The notes below the pieces were generated by a model. It made no database searches and was not told the DNA's origin. It saw only the letters and a list, made by a program, of their open reading frames with translations. Positions 1-13,419 of a DNA stretch of 64,000 nt are shown piece after piece. Position 1 is the first letter of the stretch. The number at the start of each line of letters is the position of its first letter. The translations under genes and the position numbers were made by a program. The stretch is from contig NW_027480423.1 of the NCBI RefSeq assembly GCF_051401765.1, positions 14,756,001 to 14,820,000 on the forward strand. The letters run 5' to 3'. This DNA comes from Calliopsis andreniformis. Taxonomy: Eukaryota > Arthropoda > Insecta > Hymenoptera > Andrenidae.

Positions 1-166
1 TTCACACTGGTTGCAATTACTTGTTTTATACGATTGAAAAGCTGTTCCATTTATTATGTAGTTTATGCTTCGGGCGTTGACTCCTAAGGCCCTAACTATT
101 CGATCTGGTGGAACAACGCCCTAGGGTCAAGCCTAGGTTGCGCGGAACGTAGAAATGACCATAAGT
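1..166 (+). repeat. First complete monomer, phase reference
   Basis: This copy fixes the numbering used in the other entries. The window happens to start at the TTCACACTGG used as base 1, and the next copy starts at 167 with one mismatch (TTCACTCTGG). This copy is slightly unusual: it has TTACTTGTT where most have TTATTCGTT, CGATTG instead of CGATGG, and CTCCTAAGG instead of CTTCTAAGG. The same variants return at 6971, where the 42-monomer duplicate begins. The numbering is a convenience and does not imply a biological start. Confidence 0.9.
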
Positions 167-2576
167 TTCACTCTGGTTGCAATTATTCGTCTTATACGAT
201 GGAAAAGCTGTTGTATTTATATCGTATTTTATGCTTCTCGCGATGACTTCGTAGGCCCTAACTATTCCATCTGGTGGAACAACGCCCTTGGGTGAAGCCT
301 AGGTTGCCCGGAACGTAGAAATGACGATAACTTCCACACTGGTTGCAATTATTCGTTTTATACGATGGAAAAGCTGTTGTATTTATATCGCATTTTATGC
401 TTCTGGCGTTGACTTCTTAGTCCCTAACTATTCCATCTGGTGGAACAACGCCCTAGGGTGAAGCCTAGGTTGCGCGGAACGTAGAAATGACCATAACTTT
501 CACACTGGTAGCAATTATTCGTTTTATACGATGGAAAAACTGTTTTATTTACTTTGTATTTTATGCTTCTGGCGTTGACTTCTTATGCCCTAACTATTCC
601 CTCTGGCGGATCAACGCCCTAGAGTGAAACCTACGTTGCCCGGAACGTAGAAATGACTATTACTTTCACACTGGCTGCAATTATTCGTTTTATACGATGG
701 AAAAGCTGTTCCATTTATTTCGTATTTTATGCTTCGGGCGTTGACTTCTAAGGCCCTAACTATTCGATCTGGTGGAACAACGCCCTAGGGTGAAGCCTAG
801 GTTGCGCGGAACGTAGAAATGAACATAACTTTCACACTGGCAGCAATTATTCGTTTTATACGATGGAAAAACTGTTTTATTTATTTTGTATTTTATGCTT
901 CTGGCGTCGACTTCTTATGCTCTGACTATTCCCTCTGGAGGATCAACGCCCTAGAGTGAAACCTACGTTGCCCGGAACGTAGAAATGACTATTACTTTCA
1001 CACTGGTTGCAATTATTCGTTTTATACGATGGAAAAGCTGTTACATTTATTTTGTATTTTATGCTTCGGGCGTTGACTTCTAACGCCCTAACTATTCCAT
1101 CTGGTGGAACAACGCCCTAGGGTGAAGCCTGGGATGCCTGGAACGTAGAGATGACCATCACTTTCACACGGGTTGCAATTATTCCTGTTATAGGATGGAA
1201 AGACTGTTGTACTTTTATTGTATTTTATACTTCAGGCGTTGGCTTCTAAGGCCCTAGCTATTCGATCTGGTCGGGCAACGCCCTATAGTGAAGCCTAGGT
1301 TGCCCGGAACGTAGAAATGACCATAACTTCCACACTGGTAGCAATTATTCGTCTTATACGATGGAAAAGCTGTTGTATTTATATCGTATTTTATGCTTCT
1401 CGCGTTGACTTCTTAGGCCCTAACTATTCGATCTAGTGGAACAACGCCCTGGAGTGAAGACTTGGTTTCCCGAAACATGGAAATGGCCATTACTTTCACA
1501 CTGTTTGCAGTTATTCCTGTTATACGATGGAAAGACTTTTGCATCTTTATTGCATTTTATGCTTCTGGCGTTGACTTCTAAGGCCCTAGCTATTCGATTT
1601 GGTGGAGCACCGCCCTAGGGTGAAGCCTAGGTAGCCCGGAACGTAGAAAAGGCCATTACCTTCACACTGGTTGCAATTATTCGTTTTATACGATGGAAAA
1701 ACTGTTTTATTTATTTTGTATTTTATGCTTCGGGCGTTGACTTCTAAGGCCCTAACTATTCAATCTGTTGGTGCAACGCCCAAGGGTGTAGCCTATGTTG
1801 CCCGGAAAGTAGAAATGACGTTAACTTTCATACTGGTTGCAATTATTCGTTTTATACGATGGAAAAACTGTTTTAGTTATTTTGTATTTTGTGCTTCGGG
1901 CGTTGACTTCTAAGGCCCTAACTATTCGATCTGGTGGCGCAACGCCCTAGAGTGAAGCCTAGGTTGCCCGGAACGTAGAAATGACCATAACTTTTACACT
2001 GGTAGCAATTATTCGTTTTATACAATGGCAAAACTGTTCTATTTATTTTGCATTTTATGCTTCGGGCGTTGACTTCTAAGGACCTAACTGATTGATCTGG
2101 TGCAGCAACGCCCTAGAGTGAAGCCTAGATTGCCCGGAACGTTGAAATGACCAGTACTATCACACTGTTTGCAGGTTTTCCTGTTATACGATGGAAAAAC
2201 TGTTGCATCTTTATTGCATTTTATGCTTCTGGCGTTGACTTCTAAGGCCCTAACTATTCGATCAGGTGGAGCAACGCCCTAGAGTGACGCCTAGGTTGCC
2301 CGGAACGTAGAAATGACCAGTACATTCACACTGGTTGCAGTTATTCCTGTAAAACGATGGAAACACTGTTGCATCTTTATTGTATTTTATGCTTCTGGCG
2401 TTGATTTCTAAGGCCCTAACTATTCGATCTGGAGGAGCAACGTCCTAGTGTGAAGCCTAGGTTGCCCGGAACGAAGAAATGACCATAACTTTCACACTGG
2501 TTGCTATTATTCGTTTTATACAATGGAAAAACTGTCATATTTATATTGTATTTTATGCTTCTGGCGTTGACTTCTT
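1..2576 (+). repeat. 42-monomer higher-order duplication, copy 1 (about 15.5 monomers visible)
   Basis: This stretch matches 6971-9546 at a constant offset of 6970 bp (42 x 166 minus 2). By eye I saw only two differences: T at 350 versus C at 7320, and T at 2177 versus A at 9147. The match ends at 2576, where CTTCTT is followed by AGTC here and TGGC in the other copy. The left edge lies outside the window, so the true duplicated block is longer. Identity of about 99.9% implies a recent event compared with the much larger divergence between adjacent monomers. Confidence 0.93.
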
Positions 2577-5500
2577 AGTCCCTAACTATTCCATCTGTTG
2601 GAACAACGCCCTAGGGTGAAGCCTAGGTTGCGCGGAACGTAGAAATGACCATAACTTTCACACTTGTAGCAATTATTCGTTTTATACGATGGAAAAGCTG
2701 TTCCATTTATTTTGTATTTTATGCTTCGGGCGTTGACTTCTTAGTCCCTAACTATTCCATCTGTTGGAACAACGCCCTAGGGTGAAGCCTAGGTTGCGCG
2801 GAACGTAGAAATGACCATAACTTTCACACTTGTAGCAATTATTCGTTTTATACGATGGAAAAGCTGTTCCATTTATTTTGTATTTTATGCTTCGGGCGTT
2901 GACTTCTAAGGCCCTAACTATTCGATCTGGTGGAACAACGGCCTAGGGTGAAGCCTAGGTTGCGCGGAACGTAGAAATGACCATAACTATCACACTGGTA
3001 GCAATTATTCGTTTTATACGATGGTAAAACTGTTTTATTTATTTGGGATTTTATGCTTCCGGCGTTGACTTCTGAGGCCCTAACTATTTGATCTGGTGGA
3101 GCACCGCCCTAGAGTGAAGCCTAGGTTGCCCGGAACGTAGAAAAGACCATTACCTTCACACTGGTTGCAATTATTCGCTTTATACGATGGAAAAACTGAT
3201 CTATTTTTTTTGTATTTTATGCTTCTGGCGTTGACTTCTTAGGCCCTAACTGTTCGATCTGGTGGAACAACGTCCTAGGGTGAAGCCTAGGGTGCCCGGA
3301 AAGTAGAAATGACCATAACTTTCACACTGGTTGCAATTATTCGATTTATACGATGGAAAAGCTGTTGCACCTTTATTGTATTTTATTCATGTGGGATTGA
3401 CTGCTAAGGCCGTAGCTATTAGATGTGGTGGAGCAACGCCCTAGAGTGACGCCTAGGTTGCCCGGGACGTAGAAATGACCATTACTTTCACAATGTTTGC
3501 AATTATTCATTTTATACGATGGAAAAGCTTTTGTACTTATATTGTATTTTATTCTCTGGAGTCGACTTCTTAGGCCCTAACTATTCGATCTAGTGGAACA
3601 ACGCCCTAGAGTGAAGACTTGGTTTCCCGGAACATGGAAATGGCCATTACTTTCACACTGTTTGCAGTTATTCCTGTTATACAATGGAAAGACTTTTGCA
3701 TCTTTATTGTATTTTATGCTTCTGGCGTTGACTTCTAAGGCCCTAGCTATTCGATTTGGTGGAGCAACGCCCGACAGAGAAGCCTAGGTTGCCCGGAACG
3801 TAGAAATGACCATTACATTCACACTGGTTGCAATTATTCGTCTTCTACGATGGAAAAGCTGTTGTATTTATATCGTATTTTATGCTTCTCGCGATGACTT
3901 CGTAGGCCCTAACTATTCCATCTGGTGGAACAACGCCCTTGGGTGAAGCCTAGGTTACGCGGAACGAAGAAATGACCATAACTTTCACACTGGTAGCAAT
4001 TATTCGGTTTATACGATGGAAAAACTGTTTCATTTATTTTGTATTTTATGCTTCTGACGTTGACTTCTAGGGCCCTAACTATTCGATATGGAAGAGCAAC
4101 GCCCTAGAGTGAAGCCTAGGTTGCCCGGAACGGAGAAATGACCATAACTTTCACACCGGTAGCAATTATTCGTTTTATACGATGGAAAAGCTGTTCCATT
4201 TATTTTGTATTTTATGCTTCGGGCGTTGACTTCTAAGGCCCTAACAATTCGATCTGGTGGAACAACGCCCTAGGGTGAAGCCTAGGTTGCGCGGAACGTA
4301 GAAATGACCATAACTTTCACACTGGTAGCAATTATTCGTTTCATACGATGGAAAAACTGTTTTATTTATTTTGTATTTTATGCTTCTGGCGTTGACTTCT
4401 TATGCCCTAACTATTCCCTCTGGAGGATCAACGCCCTAGAGTGAAACCTACGTTGCCCGGAACGTAGAAATGACTATTACTTTCACACTGTTTGCAGTTA
4501 TTCCTGTTATACGATGGAAAGACTTTTGCATCTTTATTGCATTTTATGCTTCTGGCGTTGACTTCTAAGGCCCTAGCTATTCGATTTGGTGGAGCAACGC
4601 CCGAGAGAGAAGCCTAGGTTGCCCGGAACGTAGAAATGACAATTACATTCACACTGGTTGCAATTATTCGTCTTATACGATGGAAAAGCTATTGTATTTA
4701 TATCGTATTTTATGCTTCTCGCGTTGACTTCGTAGGCCCTAACTATTCCATCTGGTGGAACAACGCCCTTGGGTGTATCCTAGGTTGCGCGGAACGTAGA
4801 AATGACCATAACTTTCACACTGGTAGCAATTATTCGTTTTATACGATGGAAAAACTGTTTTATTTACCTTGTATTTTATGCTTCTGGCGTTGACTTCTTA
4901 TGCCCTAACTATTCCCTCTGGCGGATCAACGCCCTAGAGTGAAACCTACGTTGCCCGGAACGTAGAAATGACTATTACTTTCACACTGGTTGCAATTATT
5001 CGTTTTATACGATGGAAAAGCTGTTCCATTTATTTTGTATTTTATGCTTCGGGCGTTGACTTCTAAGGCCCTAACTATTCGATCTGGTGGAACAACGCCC
5101 TAGGGTGAAGCCTGGGTTGCGCGGAACGTAGAAATGAACATAACTTTCACACTGGCAGCAATTATTCGTTTTATACGATGGAAAAACTGTTTTATTTATT
5201 TTGTATTTTATGCTTCTGGCGTCGACTTCTTATGCCCTAACTATTCCCTCTGGAGGATCAACGCCCTAGAGTGAAACCTACGTTGCCCGGAACGGTGAAA
5301 TGACCATAACTTTCACACCGGTAGCAATTATTCGTTTTATACGATGGTAAAACTGTTCTGTTTATTTTGTATTTTATGAATCGGGCGTTGACTTCTAAGG
5401 CCCTAACTATTCAATCTGTTGGTGCAACGCCCTAGGGTGAAGCCTAGGGTGCCCGGAAAGTAGAAATGACGTTAGCTTTCATACTGGTTGCAATTATTCG

Positions 5501-6970
5501 TTCTATACGATGGAAAAACTGTTGTATTTATATAGTGTTCTATGCTTCTGGCGTTGACTTCTTAGGCCCTAAATATTCCATCTGGTGGAACAACGCCCTT
5601 GGGTGAAGCCTAGGTTGCGCGGAACGTAGCAATTACCATAACTTTCACACTGGCAGCAATTATTCGTTTTATACGATGGAAAAACTGTTCTATTTATTTT
5701 GTATTTTATGCTTCGGGCGTTGACTTCTAAGGCCCTAGCTATTCGATCTGGTCGAGCAACGCACTAGTGTGAAGCCTAGGTTGCCCGGAACGTAGAAATG
5801 ACGATAACTTCCACAGTGGTTGCAATTATTCGTTTTATACGATGGAAAAGCTATTGTATTTATATCGCAAGTTAAGCTTCTGGCGTTGACTTCTTAGTCC
5901 CTAACTATTCCATCTGTTGGAACAACGCCCTAGGGTGAAGCCTAGGTTGCGCGGAACGTAGAAATGACCATAACTTTCACACTTGTAGCAATTATTCGTT
6001 TTATACGATGGAAAAGCTGTTCCATTTATTTTGTATTTTATGCTTCGGGCGTTGACTTCTAAGGCCCTAACTATTCGATCTGGTAGAACAACGCCCTAGG
6101 GTGAAGCCTAGGTTGCGCGGAACGTAGAAATGACCATAACTTTCACACTGGTAGCAATTATTCGTTTTATACGATGGAAAAACTGTTTTATTTATTTTGT
6201 ATTTTAAGCTTCTGGCGTTGACTTCTTATGCCCTAACTATTCCCTCTGGAGGATCAACGCCCTAGAGTGAAACCTACGTTGCCCGGAACGTAGAAATGAC
6301 TATTAGTTTCACACTGTTTGCAGTTATCCTGTTATACGATGGAAAGACTTTTGCATCTTTATTGCATTTTATGCTTCTGGCGTTGACTTCTAAGGCCCTA
6401 GCTATTCGATTTGGTGGAGCAACGCCCGAGAGAGAAGCCTAGGTTGCCCGGAACGTAGAAATGACAATTACATTCACACTGGTTCCAATTATTCGTCTTA
6501 TACGATGGAAAAGCTGTTGTATTTATATCGTATTTTATGCTTCTCGCGTTGACTTCGTAGGCCCTAACTATTCCATCTGGTGGAACAACGCCCTTGGGTG
6601 TATCCTAGGTTGCGCGGAACGTAGAAATGACCTTAACTTTCACACTGGTAGCAATTATTCGTTTTATACGATGGACAAACTGTTCTATTTATTTTGTATT
6701 TTATGCTACGGGCGTTGACTCCTAAGGCCATAACTATTCAATCTGTTGGTGCAACGCCCAAGGGTGAAGCCTATGTTGCCCGGAATGTAGAAATGACGTT
6801 AACTTTCATACTGGTTCCAATTATTCGTTTTATACGATGGAAAAGCTGTTTTATTTATTTTGTATTTTATGCTTCTGGCGTTGACTTCTTATGCCCTAAC
6901 AATTCCCTCTGGCGGATCAACGCCCTAGAGTGAAACCTACGTTGCGCGGAACGTAGAAATGACTGTTACT
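2577..6970 (+). repeat. Satellite spacer between 42-monomer copies, with internal 1-, 11- and 20-monomer repeats
   Basis: This is satellite throughout. A single monomer is duplicated in tandem: a segment marked by CTTCTTAGTCCC and CCATCTGTTGG starts at 2571 and again at 2737, offset 166. The same segment returns at 5890, 3319 bp after 2571 (20 monomers minus 1). Bases 4160-4830 match about 5985-6655 at offset 1825 (11 monomers minus 1), including the rare GCCCGAGAGAGAAG variant. Bases 3230-3840 are closely related to 12690-13300 (offset 9460, 57 monomers minus 2). Single-base losses at about 3554 (ATTCTCTGG) and 6328 (GTTATCCTG) account for the -2 phase of the 6970-bp unit. Confidence 0.85.
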
Positions 6971-9546
6971 TTCACACTGGTTGCAATTACTTGTTTTATA
7001 CGATTGAAAAGCTGTTCCATTTATTATGTAGTTTATGCTTCGGGCGTTGACTCCTAAGGCCCTAACTATTCGATCTGGTGGAACAACGCCCTAGGGTCAA
7101 GCCTAGGTTGCGCGGAACGTAGAAATGACCATAAGTTTCACTCTGGTTGCAATTATTCGTCTTATACGATGGAAAAGCTGTTGTATTTATATCGTATTTT
7201 ATGCTTCTCGCGATGACTTCGTAGGCCCTAACTATTCCATCTGGTGGAACAACGCCCTTGGGTGAAGCCTAGGTTGCCCGGAACGTAGAAATGACGATAA
7301 CTTCCACACTGGTTGCAATCATTCGTTTTATACGATGGAAAAGCTGTTGTATTTATATCGCATTTTATGCTTCTGGCGTTGACTTCTTAGTCCCTAACTA
7401 TTCCATCTGGTGGAACAACGCCCTAGGGTGAAGCCTAGGTTGCGCGGAACGTAGAAATGACCATAACTTTCACACTGGTAGCAATTATTCGTTTTATACG
7501 ATGGAAAAACTGTTTTATTTACTTTGTATTTTATGCTTCTGGCGTTGACTTCTTATGCCCTAACTATTCCCTCTGGCGGATCAACGCCCTAGAGTGAAAC
7601 CTACGTTGCCCGGAACGTAGAAATGACTATTACTTTCACACTGGCTGCAATTATTCGTTTTATACGATGGAAAAGCTGTTCCATTTATTTCGTATTTTAT
7701 GCTTCGGGCGTTGACTTCTAAGGCCCTAACTATTCGATCTGGTGGAACAACGCCCTAGGGTGAAGCCTAGGTTGCGCGGAACGTAGAAATGAACATAACT
7801 TTCACACTGGCAGCAATTATTCGTTTTATACGATGGAAAAACTGTTTTATTTATTTTGTATTTTATGCTTCTGGCGTCGACTTCTTATGCTCTGACTATT
7901 CCCTCTGGAGGATCAACGCCCTAGAGTGAAACCTACGTTGCCCGGAACGTAGAAATGACTATTACTTTCACACTGGTTGCAATTATTCGTTTTATACGAT
8001 GGAAAAGCTGTTACATTTATTTTGTATTTTATGCTTCGGGCGTTGACTTCTAACGCCCTAACTATTCCATCTGGTGGAACAACGCCCTAGGGTGAAGCCT
8101 GGGATGCCTGGAACGTAGAGATGACCATCACTTTCACACGGGTTGCAATTATTCCTGTTATAGGATGGAAAGACTGTTGTACTTTTATTGTATTTTATAC
8201 TTCAGGCGTTGGCTTCTAAGGCCCTAGCTATTCGATCTGGTCGGGCAACGCCCTATAGTGAAGCCTAGGTTGCCCGGAACGTAGAAATGACCATAACTTC
8301 CACACTGGTAGCAATTATTCGTCTTATACGATGGAAAAGCTGTTGTATTTATATCGTATTTTATGCTTCTCGCGTTGACTTCTTAGGCCCTAACTATTCG
8401 ATCTAGTGGAACAACGCCCTGGAGTGAAGACTTGGTTTCCCGAAACATGGAAATGGCCATTACTTTCACACTGTTTGCAGTTATTCCTGTTATACGATGG
8501 AAAGACTTTTGCATCTTTATTGCATTTTATGCTTCTGGCGTTGACTTCTAAGGCCCTAGCTATTCGATTTGGTGGAGCACCGCCCTAGGGTGAAGCCTAG
8601 GTAGCCCGGAACGTAGAAAAGGCCATTACCTTCACACTGGTTGCAATTATTCGTTTTATACGATGGAAAAACTGTTTTATTTATTTTGTATTTTATGCTT
8701 CGGGCGTTGACTTCTAAGGCCCTAACTATTCAATCTGTTGGTGCAACGCCCAAGGGTGTAGCCTATGTTGCCCGGAAAGTAGAAATGACGTTAACTTTCA
8801 TACTGGTTGCAATTATTCGTTTTATACGATGGAAAAACTGTTTTAGTTATTTTGTATTTTGTGCTTCGGGCGTTGACTTCTAAGGCCCTAACTATTCGAT
8901 CTGGTGGCGCAACGCCCTAGAGTGAAGCCTAGGTTGCCCGGAACGTAGAAATGACCATAACTTTTACACTGGTAGCAATTATTCGTTTTATACAATGGCA
9001 AAACTGTTCTATTTATTTTGCATTTTATGCTTCGGGCGTTGACTTCTAAGGACCTAACTGATTGATCTGGTGCAGCAACGCCCTAGAGTGAAGCCTAGAT
9101 TGCCCGGAACGTTGAAATGACCAGTACTATCACACTGTTTGCAGGTATTCCTGTTATACGATGGAAAAACTGTTGCATCTTTATTGCATTTTATGCTTCT
9201 GGCGTTGACTTCTAAGGCCCTAACTATTCGATCAGGTGGAGCAACGCCCTAGAGTGACGCCTAGGTTGCCCGGAACGTAGAAATGACCAGTACATTCACA
9301 CTGGTTGCAGTTATTCCTGTAAAACGATGGAAACACTGTTGCATCTTTATTGTATTTTATGCTTCTGGCGTTGATTTCTAAGGCCCTAACTATTCGATCT
9401 GGAGGAGCAACGTCCTAGTGTGAAGCCTAGGTTGCCCGGAACGAAGAAATGACCATAACTTTCACACTGGTTGCTATTATTCGTTTTATACAATGGAAAA
9501 ACTGTCATATTTATATTGTATTTTATGCTTCTGGCGTTGACTTCTT
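6971..9546 (+). repeat. 42-monomer higher-order duplication, copy 2
   Basis: This is a near-identical copy of 1-2576. It starts at TTCACACTGG 6971 with the same rare TTACTTGTT and CGATTG variants, and ends at 9546 inside base ~86 of a monomer. After the breakpoint the sequence joins the monomer type that dominates 9.5-20 kb (CTTTGGCCCTAACTGTTCGATATGG). The breakpoint is inside a monomer and stays in register, as expected of unequal exchange between similar copies. Confidence 0.93.
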
Positions 9547-12500
9547 TGGCCCTAACTGTTCGATATGGTGGAACAATGCCCTAGAGTGAAGCCTAAGTTG
9601 CCGGGAACGAAGAAATGACCATCACTTTCAAACTGGTTGCAATTATTCCTGTTATATGATGGAAAAACTGTTGTATTTTTATTGCATTTTATGCTTCGGG
9701 CATTGACCTCTAAGGTCCTAACTATTCATTCTGTTGGAGCAACGCCCTAGGGTGAAGCCCAGGTTGCCCGGAAAGTAGAAATGACCATAACTTTCACACT
9801 GGTTGCAATTATTCGTTTTATACGATGGAAAAGCTGTTGCATCTTTATTGTATTTTATTCTTCTGGCGTTGACTTCTAAGGCCGTAGCTATTAGATGTGG
9901 TGGAGCAACGCCCTAGAGTGACGCCTAGGTTGCCCGGAACGTAGAAATGACCATTACTTTCACAATGTTTGCAATTATTCATTTTATACGATTTAAAAAA
10001 CTGTTGTACTTATATTGATTTTATCCTTCTGGCGTTGACTTCTTAGGCCCTAACTATTCGATCTGGTGGAACAACGGACTAGGGTGAAGCCTAGGTTGCA
10101 CGGAACGTAGAAATGACCATAACTTTCACACTGGTTGCTATTATTCGTTTTATACGATGGAAAAACTGTTATATTTATATTGTATTTTATGCTTCTGACG
10201 TTGACATCTTAGGCCCTAACTGTTCGATATGGTGGAACAACGCCCTAGAGTGAAGACTAAGTTGCCCGGAACGAAGAAATGACCATCACTTTCAAACTGG
10301 TTGCAATTATTCCTATTATATGATGGAAAAACTGTTGTATTTCTATTGCATTTTATGCTTCGGGCATTGACTTCTAAGGCCCTAACTATTCAATCTGTTG
10401 GAGCAACGCCCTAGGGTGAAGCCTAGGTTGCCCGGAAAGTGGAACTGACCATAAATTTATCCTGGTTGCAATTATACGTTTTATATGATGGAAAAACTGT
10501 TGTATTTATATTGTATTTTTTGCTTCTGGCGTTCAGTTCTTTGGCCCTAACTATTCGATCTGGTGGAACAACGCCCTAGGGTGAAGCCTAGGTTGCACGG
10601 AACGTAGAAATGACCATAACTTTCACACTGGTTGCTATTATTCGTTTTATACGATGGAAAAACTGTTATATTTATATTGTATTTTATGCTTCTGACGTTG
10701 ACATCTTAGGCCCTAACTATTCGATCTGGTGGAACAACGCCGTAGAGTGAAGCCTAGGTTGCCTGGAACGTAGAAATGACAATTACTTTCACACTGGTTG
10801 CTATTTTTCGTTTTATACAATGGAAAAACTGTCATATTTATATTGTATTTTATGCTTCTGGCGTTGACTTCTTTGGCCCTAACTGTTCGATATGGTGGAA
10901 CAACGCCCTAGAGTGAAGACTAAGTTGCCCGGAACGAAGAAATGACCATCACTTTCAAACTGGTTGCAATTATTCCTATTATATGATGGAAAAACTGTTG
11001 TATTTCTATTGCATTTTATGCTTCGGGCATTGACCTCTAAGGTCCTATCTATTCAATCTGTTGGAGCAACGCCCTAGGGTGAAGACTAGGTTGCTCGGAA
11101 AGTAGAAATGACCATAACTTTCACACTGGTTGCAATTGTTCGTTTTATACGATGGAAAAGCTGTTGCATCTTTATTGTATTTTATTCTTCTGGCGTTGAC
11201 TTCTAAGGCCGCAGCTATTAGATGTGGTGGAGCAACGCCCTAGAGTGACGCCTAGGTTGTCCGGAACGTAGAAATGACCATTACTTTCACAATGTTTGCA
11301 ATTATTCGTTTTATACGATGGAAAAACTGTTCTATTTATTTTGTATTTTATGCTTCGGGCGTTGACTTCTAAGGACCTAACTATTCGATCTGGTGGAGCA
11401 ACGCCCTAGAGTGAAGCCTAGGTTGCCCGGTACGTAGAAATGACCATCACTTTCAAACTGGTTGCAATTATTCCTGTTATAGGATGTAAAAACAGTTGTA
11501 TTTTTATTGCATTTTATGCGTCGGGCATTGACTTCTAAGGCCCTAGCTATTCCATCGGTTGGAGCAACGCCCTAGGGTGAAGCCTAGGTTGCCCGGAAAG
11601 TAGAAATGACCATAACTTTCATACTGGTTGCAATTATTCGTTTTATATGATGGAAAAACTGTTGTATTTATATTGTATTTTATGCTTCTGTCGTTGACTT
11701 CTTAGGCCCTAACTATACGATCTGGTGGAACAACGCCCTACAGTGAAGCCTAGGTTGCCCGGAACGTAGAAATGACCAGTACTTTCATACTGTTTGCAGT
11801 TATTCCTGTTATACGATGGAAAAACTGTTGCGTCTTTATTCTATTTTATGCTTCTGGCGTTGACTTCTTAGGCCCTAACTATTCCATCTGGTGGAGCAAC
11901 GCCCTAGGGTGAAGCCTAGGTTGCCCGGAAAGTAGAAATGACCATAGCTTTCACACTGGCTGCAATTATTCGTTTTATACGATGCAAAAGCTGTTGCATC
12001 TTTATTGTATTTTATTCTTCTGGCGTTGACTTCTAAGGCCGTAGCTATTAGATGTGGTGGTGCAACGCCCTAGAGTGACGCCTAGGTTGCCCGGAACGTA
12101 GTAATGACCATATCTTTCACACAGTTTGCAATTATTCATTTTATTCGATGGCAAAGCTGTTGTATTTATATTGTATTTTATGCTTCCGGCAGTGACTTCT
12201 TAGGCCCTAACTATTCGATCTGGAGGGGCAATGCCCCAGAGTTAAGTCTAGGATGCCCGAAACGCCGAAATGATCATTACTTTCACGCTTATTGCAATTA
12301 TTCCTGTAATACGATGAAAAGACTGTTGTATTATAATTGTATTTTATGCTTTTAGCGATGAATTCTAAGTCACTAGCTATTCGATCTGGTGGAGCAACGC
12401 CCTAGAGTGACGCCTAGGTTGCCAGGAAAGTAGAAATGACCATAACTTTCACACTGGTAGCAATTATTCGTTTTATACGATGGAAAAACTGTTCTACTTA

Positions 12501-13419
12501 TTTTGTATTTTATGCTTCGGGCGTTGACTTCTAAGGACCTAACTATTCGATCTGGTGGAACAACGACCTAGGGTGAAGCCTAGGTTGCCCGGAACGTCGA
12601 AATGACCATAACTTTCACACTGGTTGCTATTATTCGTTTTATACGATGGAAAAACTGTTATATTTATATTGTATTTTATGCTTCTGACGTTGACTTCTTA
12701 GGCCCTAACTGTTCGATCTGGTGGAACAATGTCCTAGGGTGAAGCCTAGGGTGCCCGGAAAGTTGAAATGACCATAACTTTCACACTGGTTGCAATTATT
12801 CGATTTATACGATGGAAAAGCTGTTGCACCTTTATTGTATTTTATTCATCTGGGGTTGACTGCTAAGGCCGTAGCTATTAGATGTGGTAGAGCAACGCCC
12901 TAGAGTGACGCCTAGGTTGCCCGGGACGTAGAAATGACCATTACTTCCACAATGTTTGCAATTATTCATTTTATACGATGGAAAAGCTTTTGTACTTATA
13001 TTGTATTTTATTCTTCTGGAGTCGACTTCTTAGGCCCTAACTATTCGATCTAGTGGAACAACGCCCTAGAGTGAAGACTTGGTTTCCCGGAACATGGAAA
13101 TGGCCATTACTTTCACACTGTTTGCAGTTATTCCTGTTATACGATGGAAAGACTTTTGCATCTTTATTGTATTTTATGCTTCTGGCGTTGACTTCTAAGG
13201 CCCTAGCTATTCGATTTGGTGGAGCAACGCCCGAGAGTGAAGCCTAGGTTGCCCGGAACGTAGAAATGACCATTACATTCACACTGGTTGCAATTATTCG
13301 TCTTATACGATGGAAAAGCTGTTGTATTTATATCGTATTTTATGCTTCTCGCGTTGACTTCTTAGGCCCTAACTATTCGATCTGGTGGAACAACGCCCTT
13401 GGGTGAAGCCTAGGTTGCC
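9547..13419 (+). repeat. Satellite domain with mixed short-range repeats
   Basis: Ordinary 166-bp monomers of several subtypes. Bases 9547-10080 are paralogous to 15010-15550, 18330-18870 and 29460-29850. The GGTTGCACGG-marked monomer near 10094 is repeated three monomers later near 10591. The segment with TGTTCGATATGG at 10221 is repeated at 10884 (four monomers minus 1). Bases 12690-13300 match 3230-3840. A monomer at 12104-12355 has unusual changes (TTATTCGATGG, GCCCCAGAGTTAAGTC) that reappear at 44090 and in the 49-57 kb block. No gene or other element is seen. Confidence 0.85.

Noticed and set aside
1436..8883. Plus-strand open frames of 60-85 codons, paired at 6970-bp distance
   Set aside because: Same reason: satellite translation duplicated with the 42-monomer unit.
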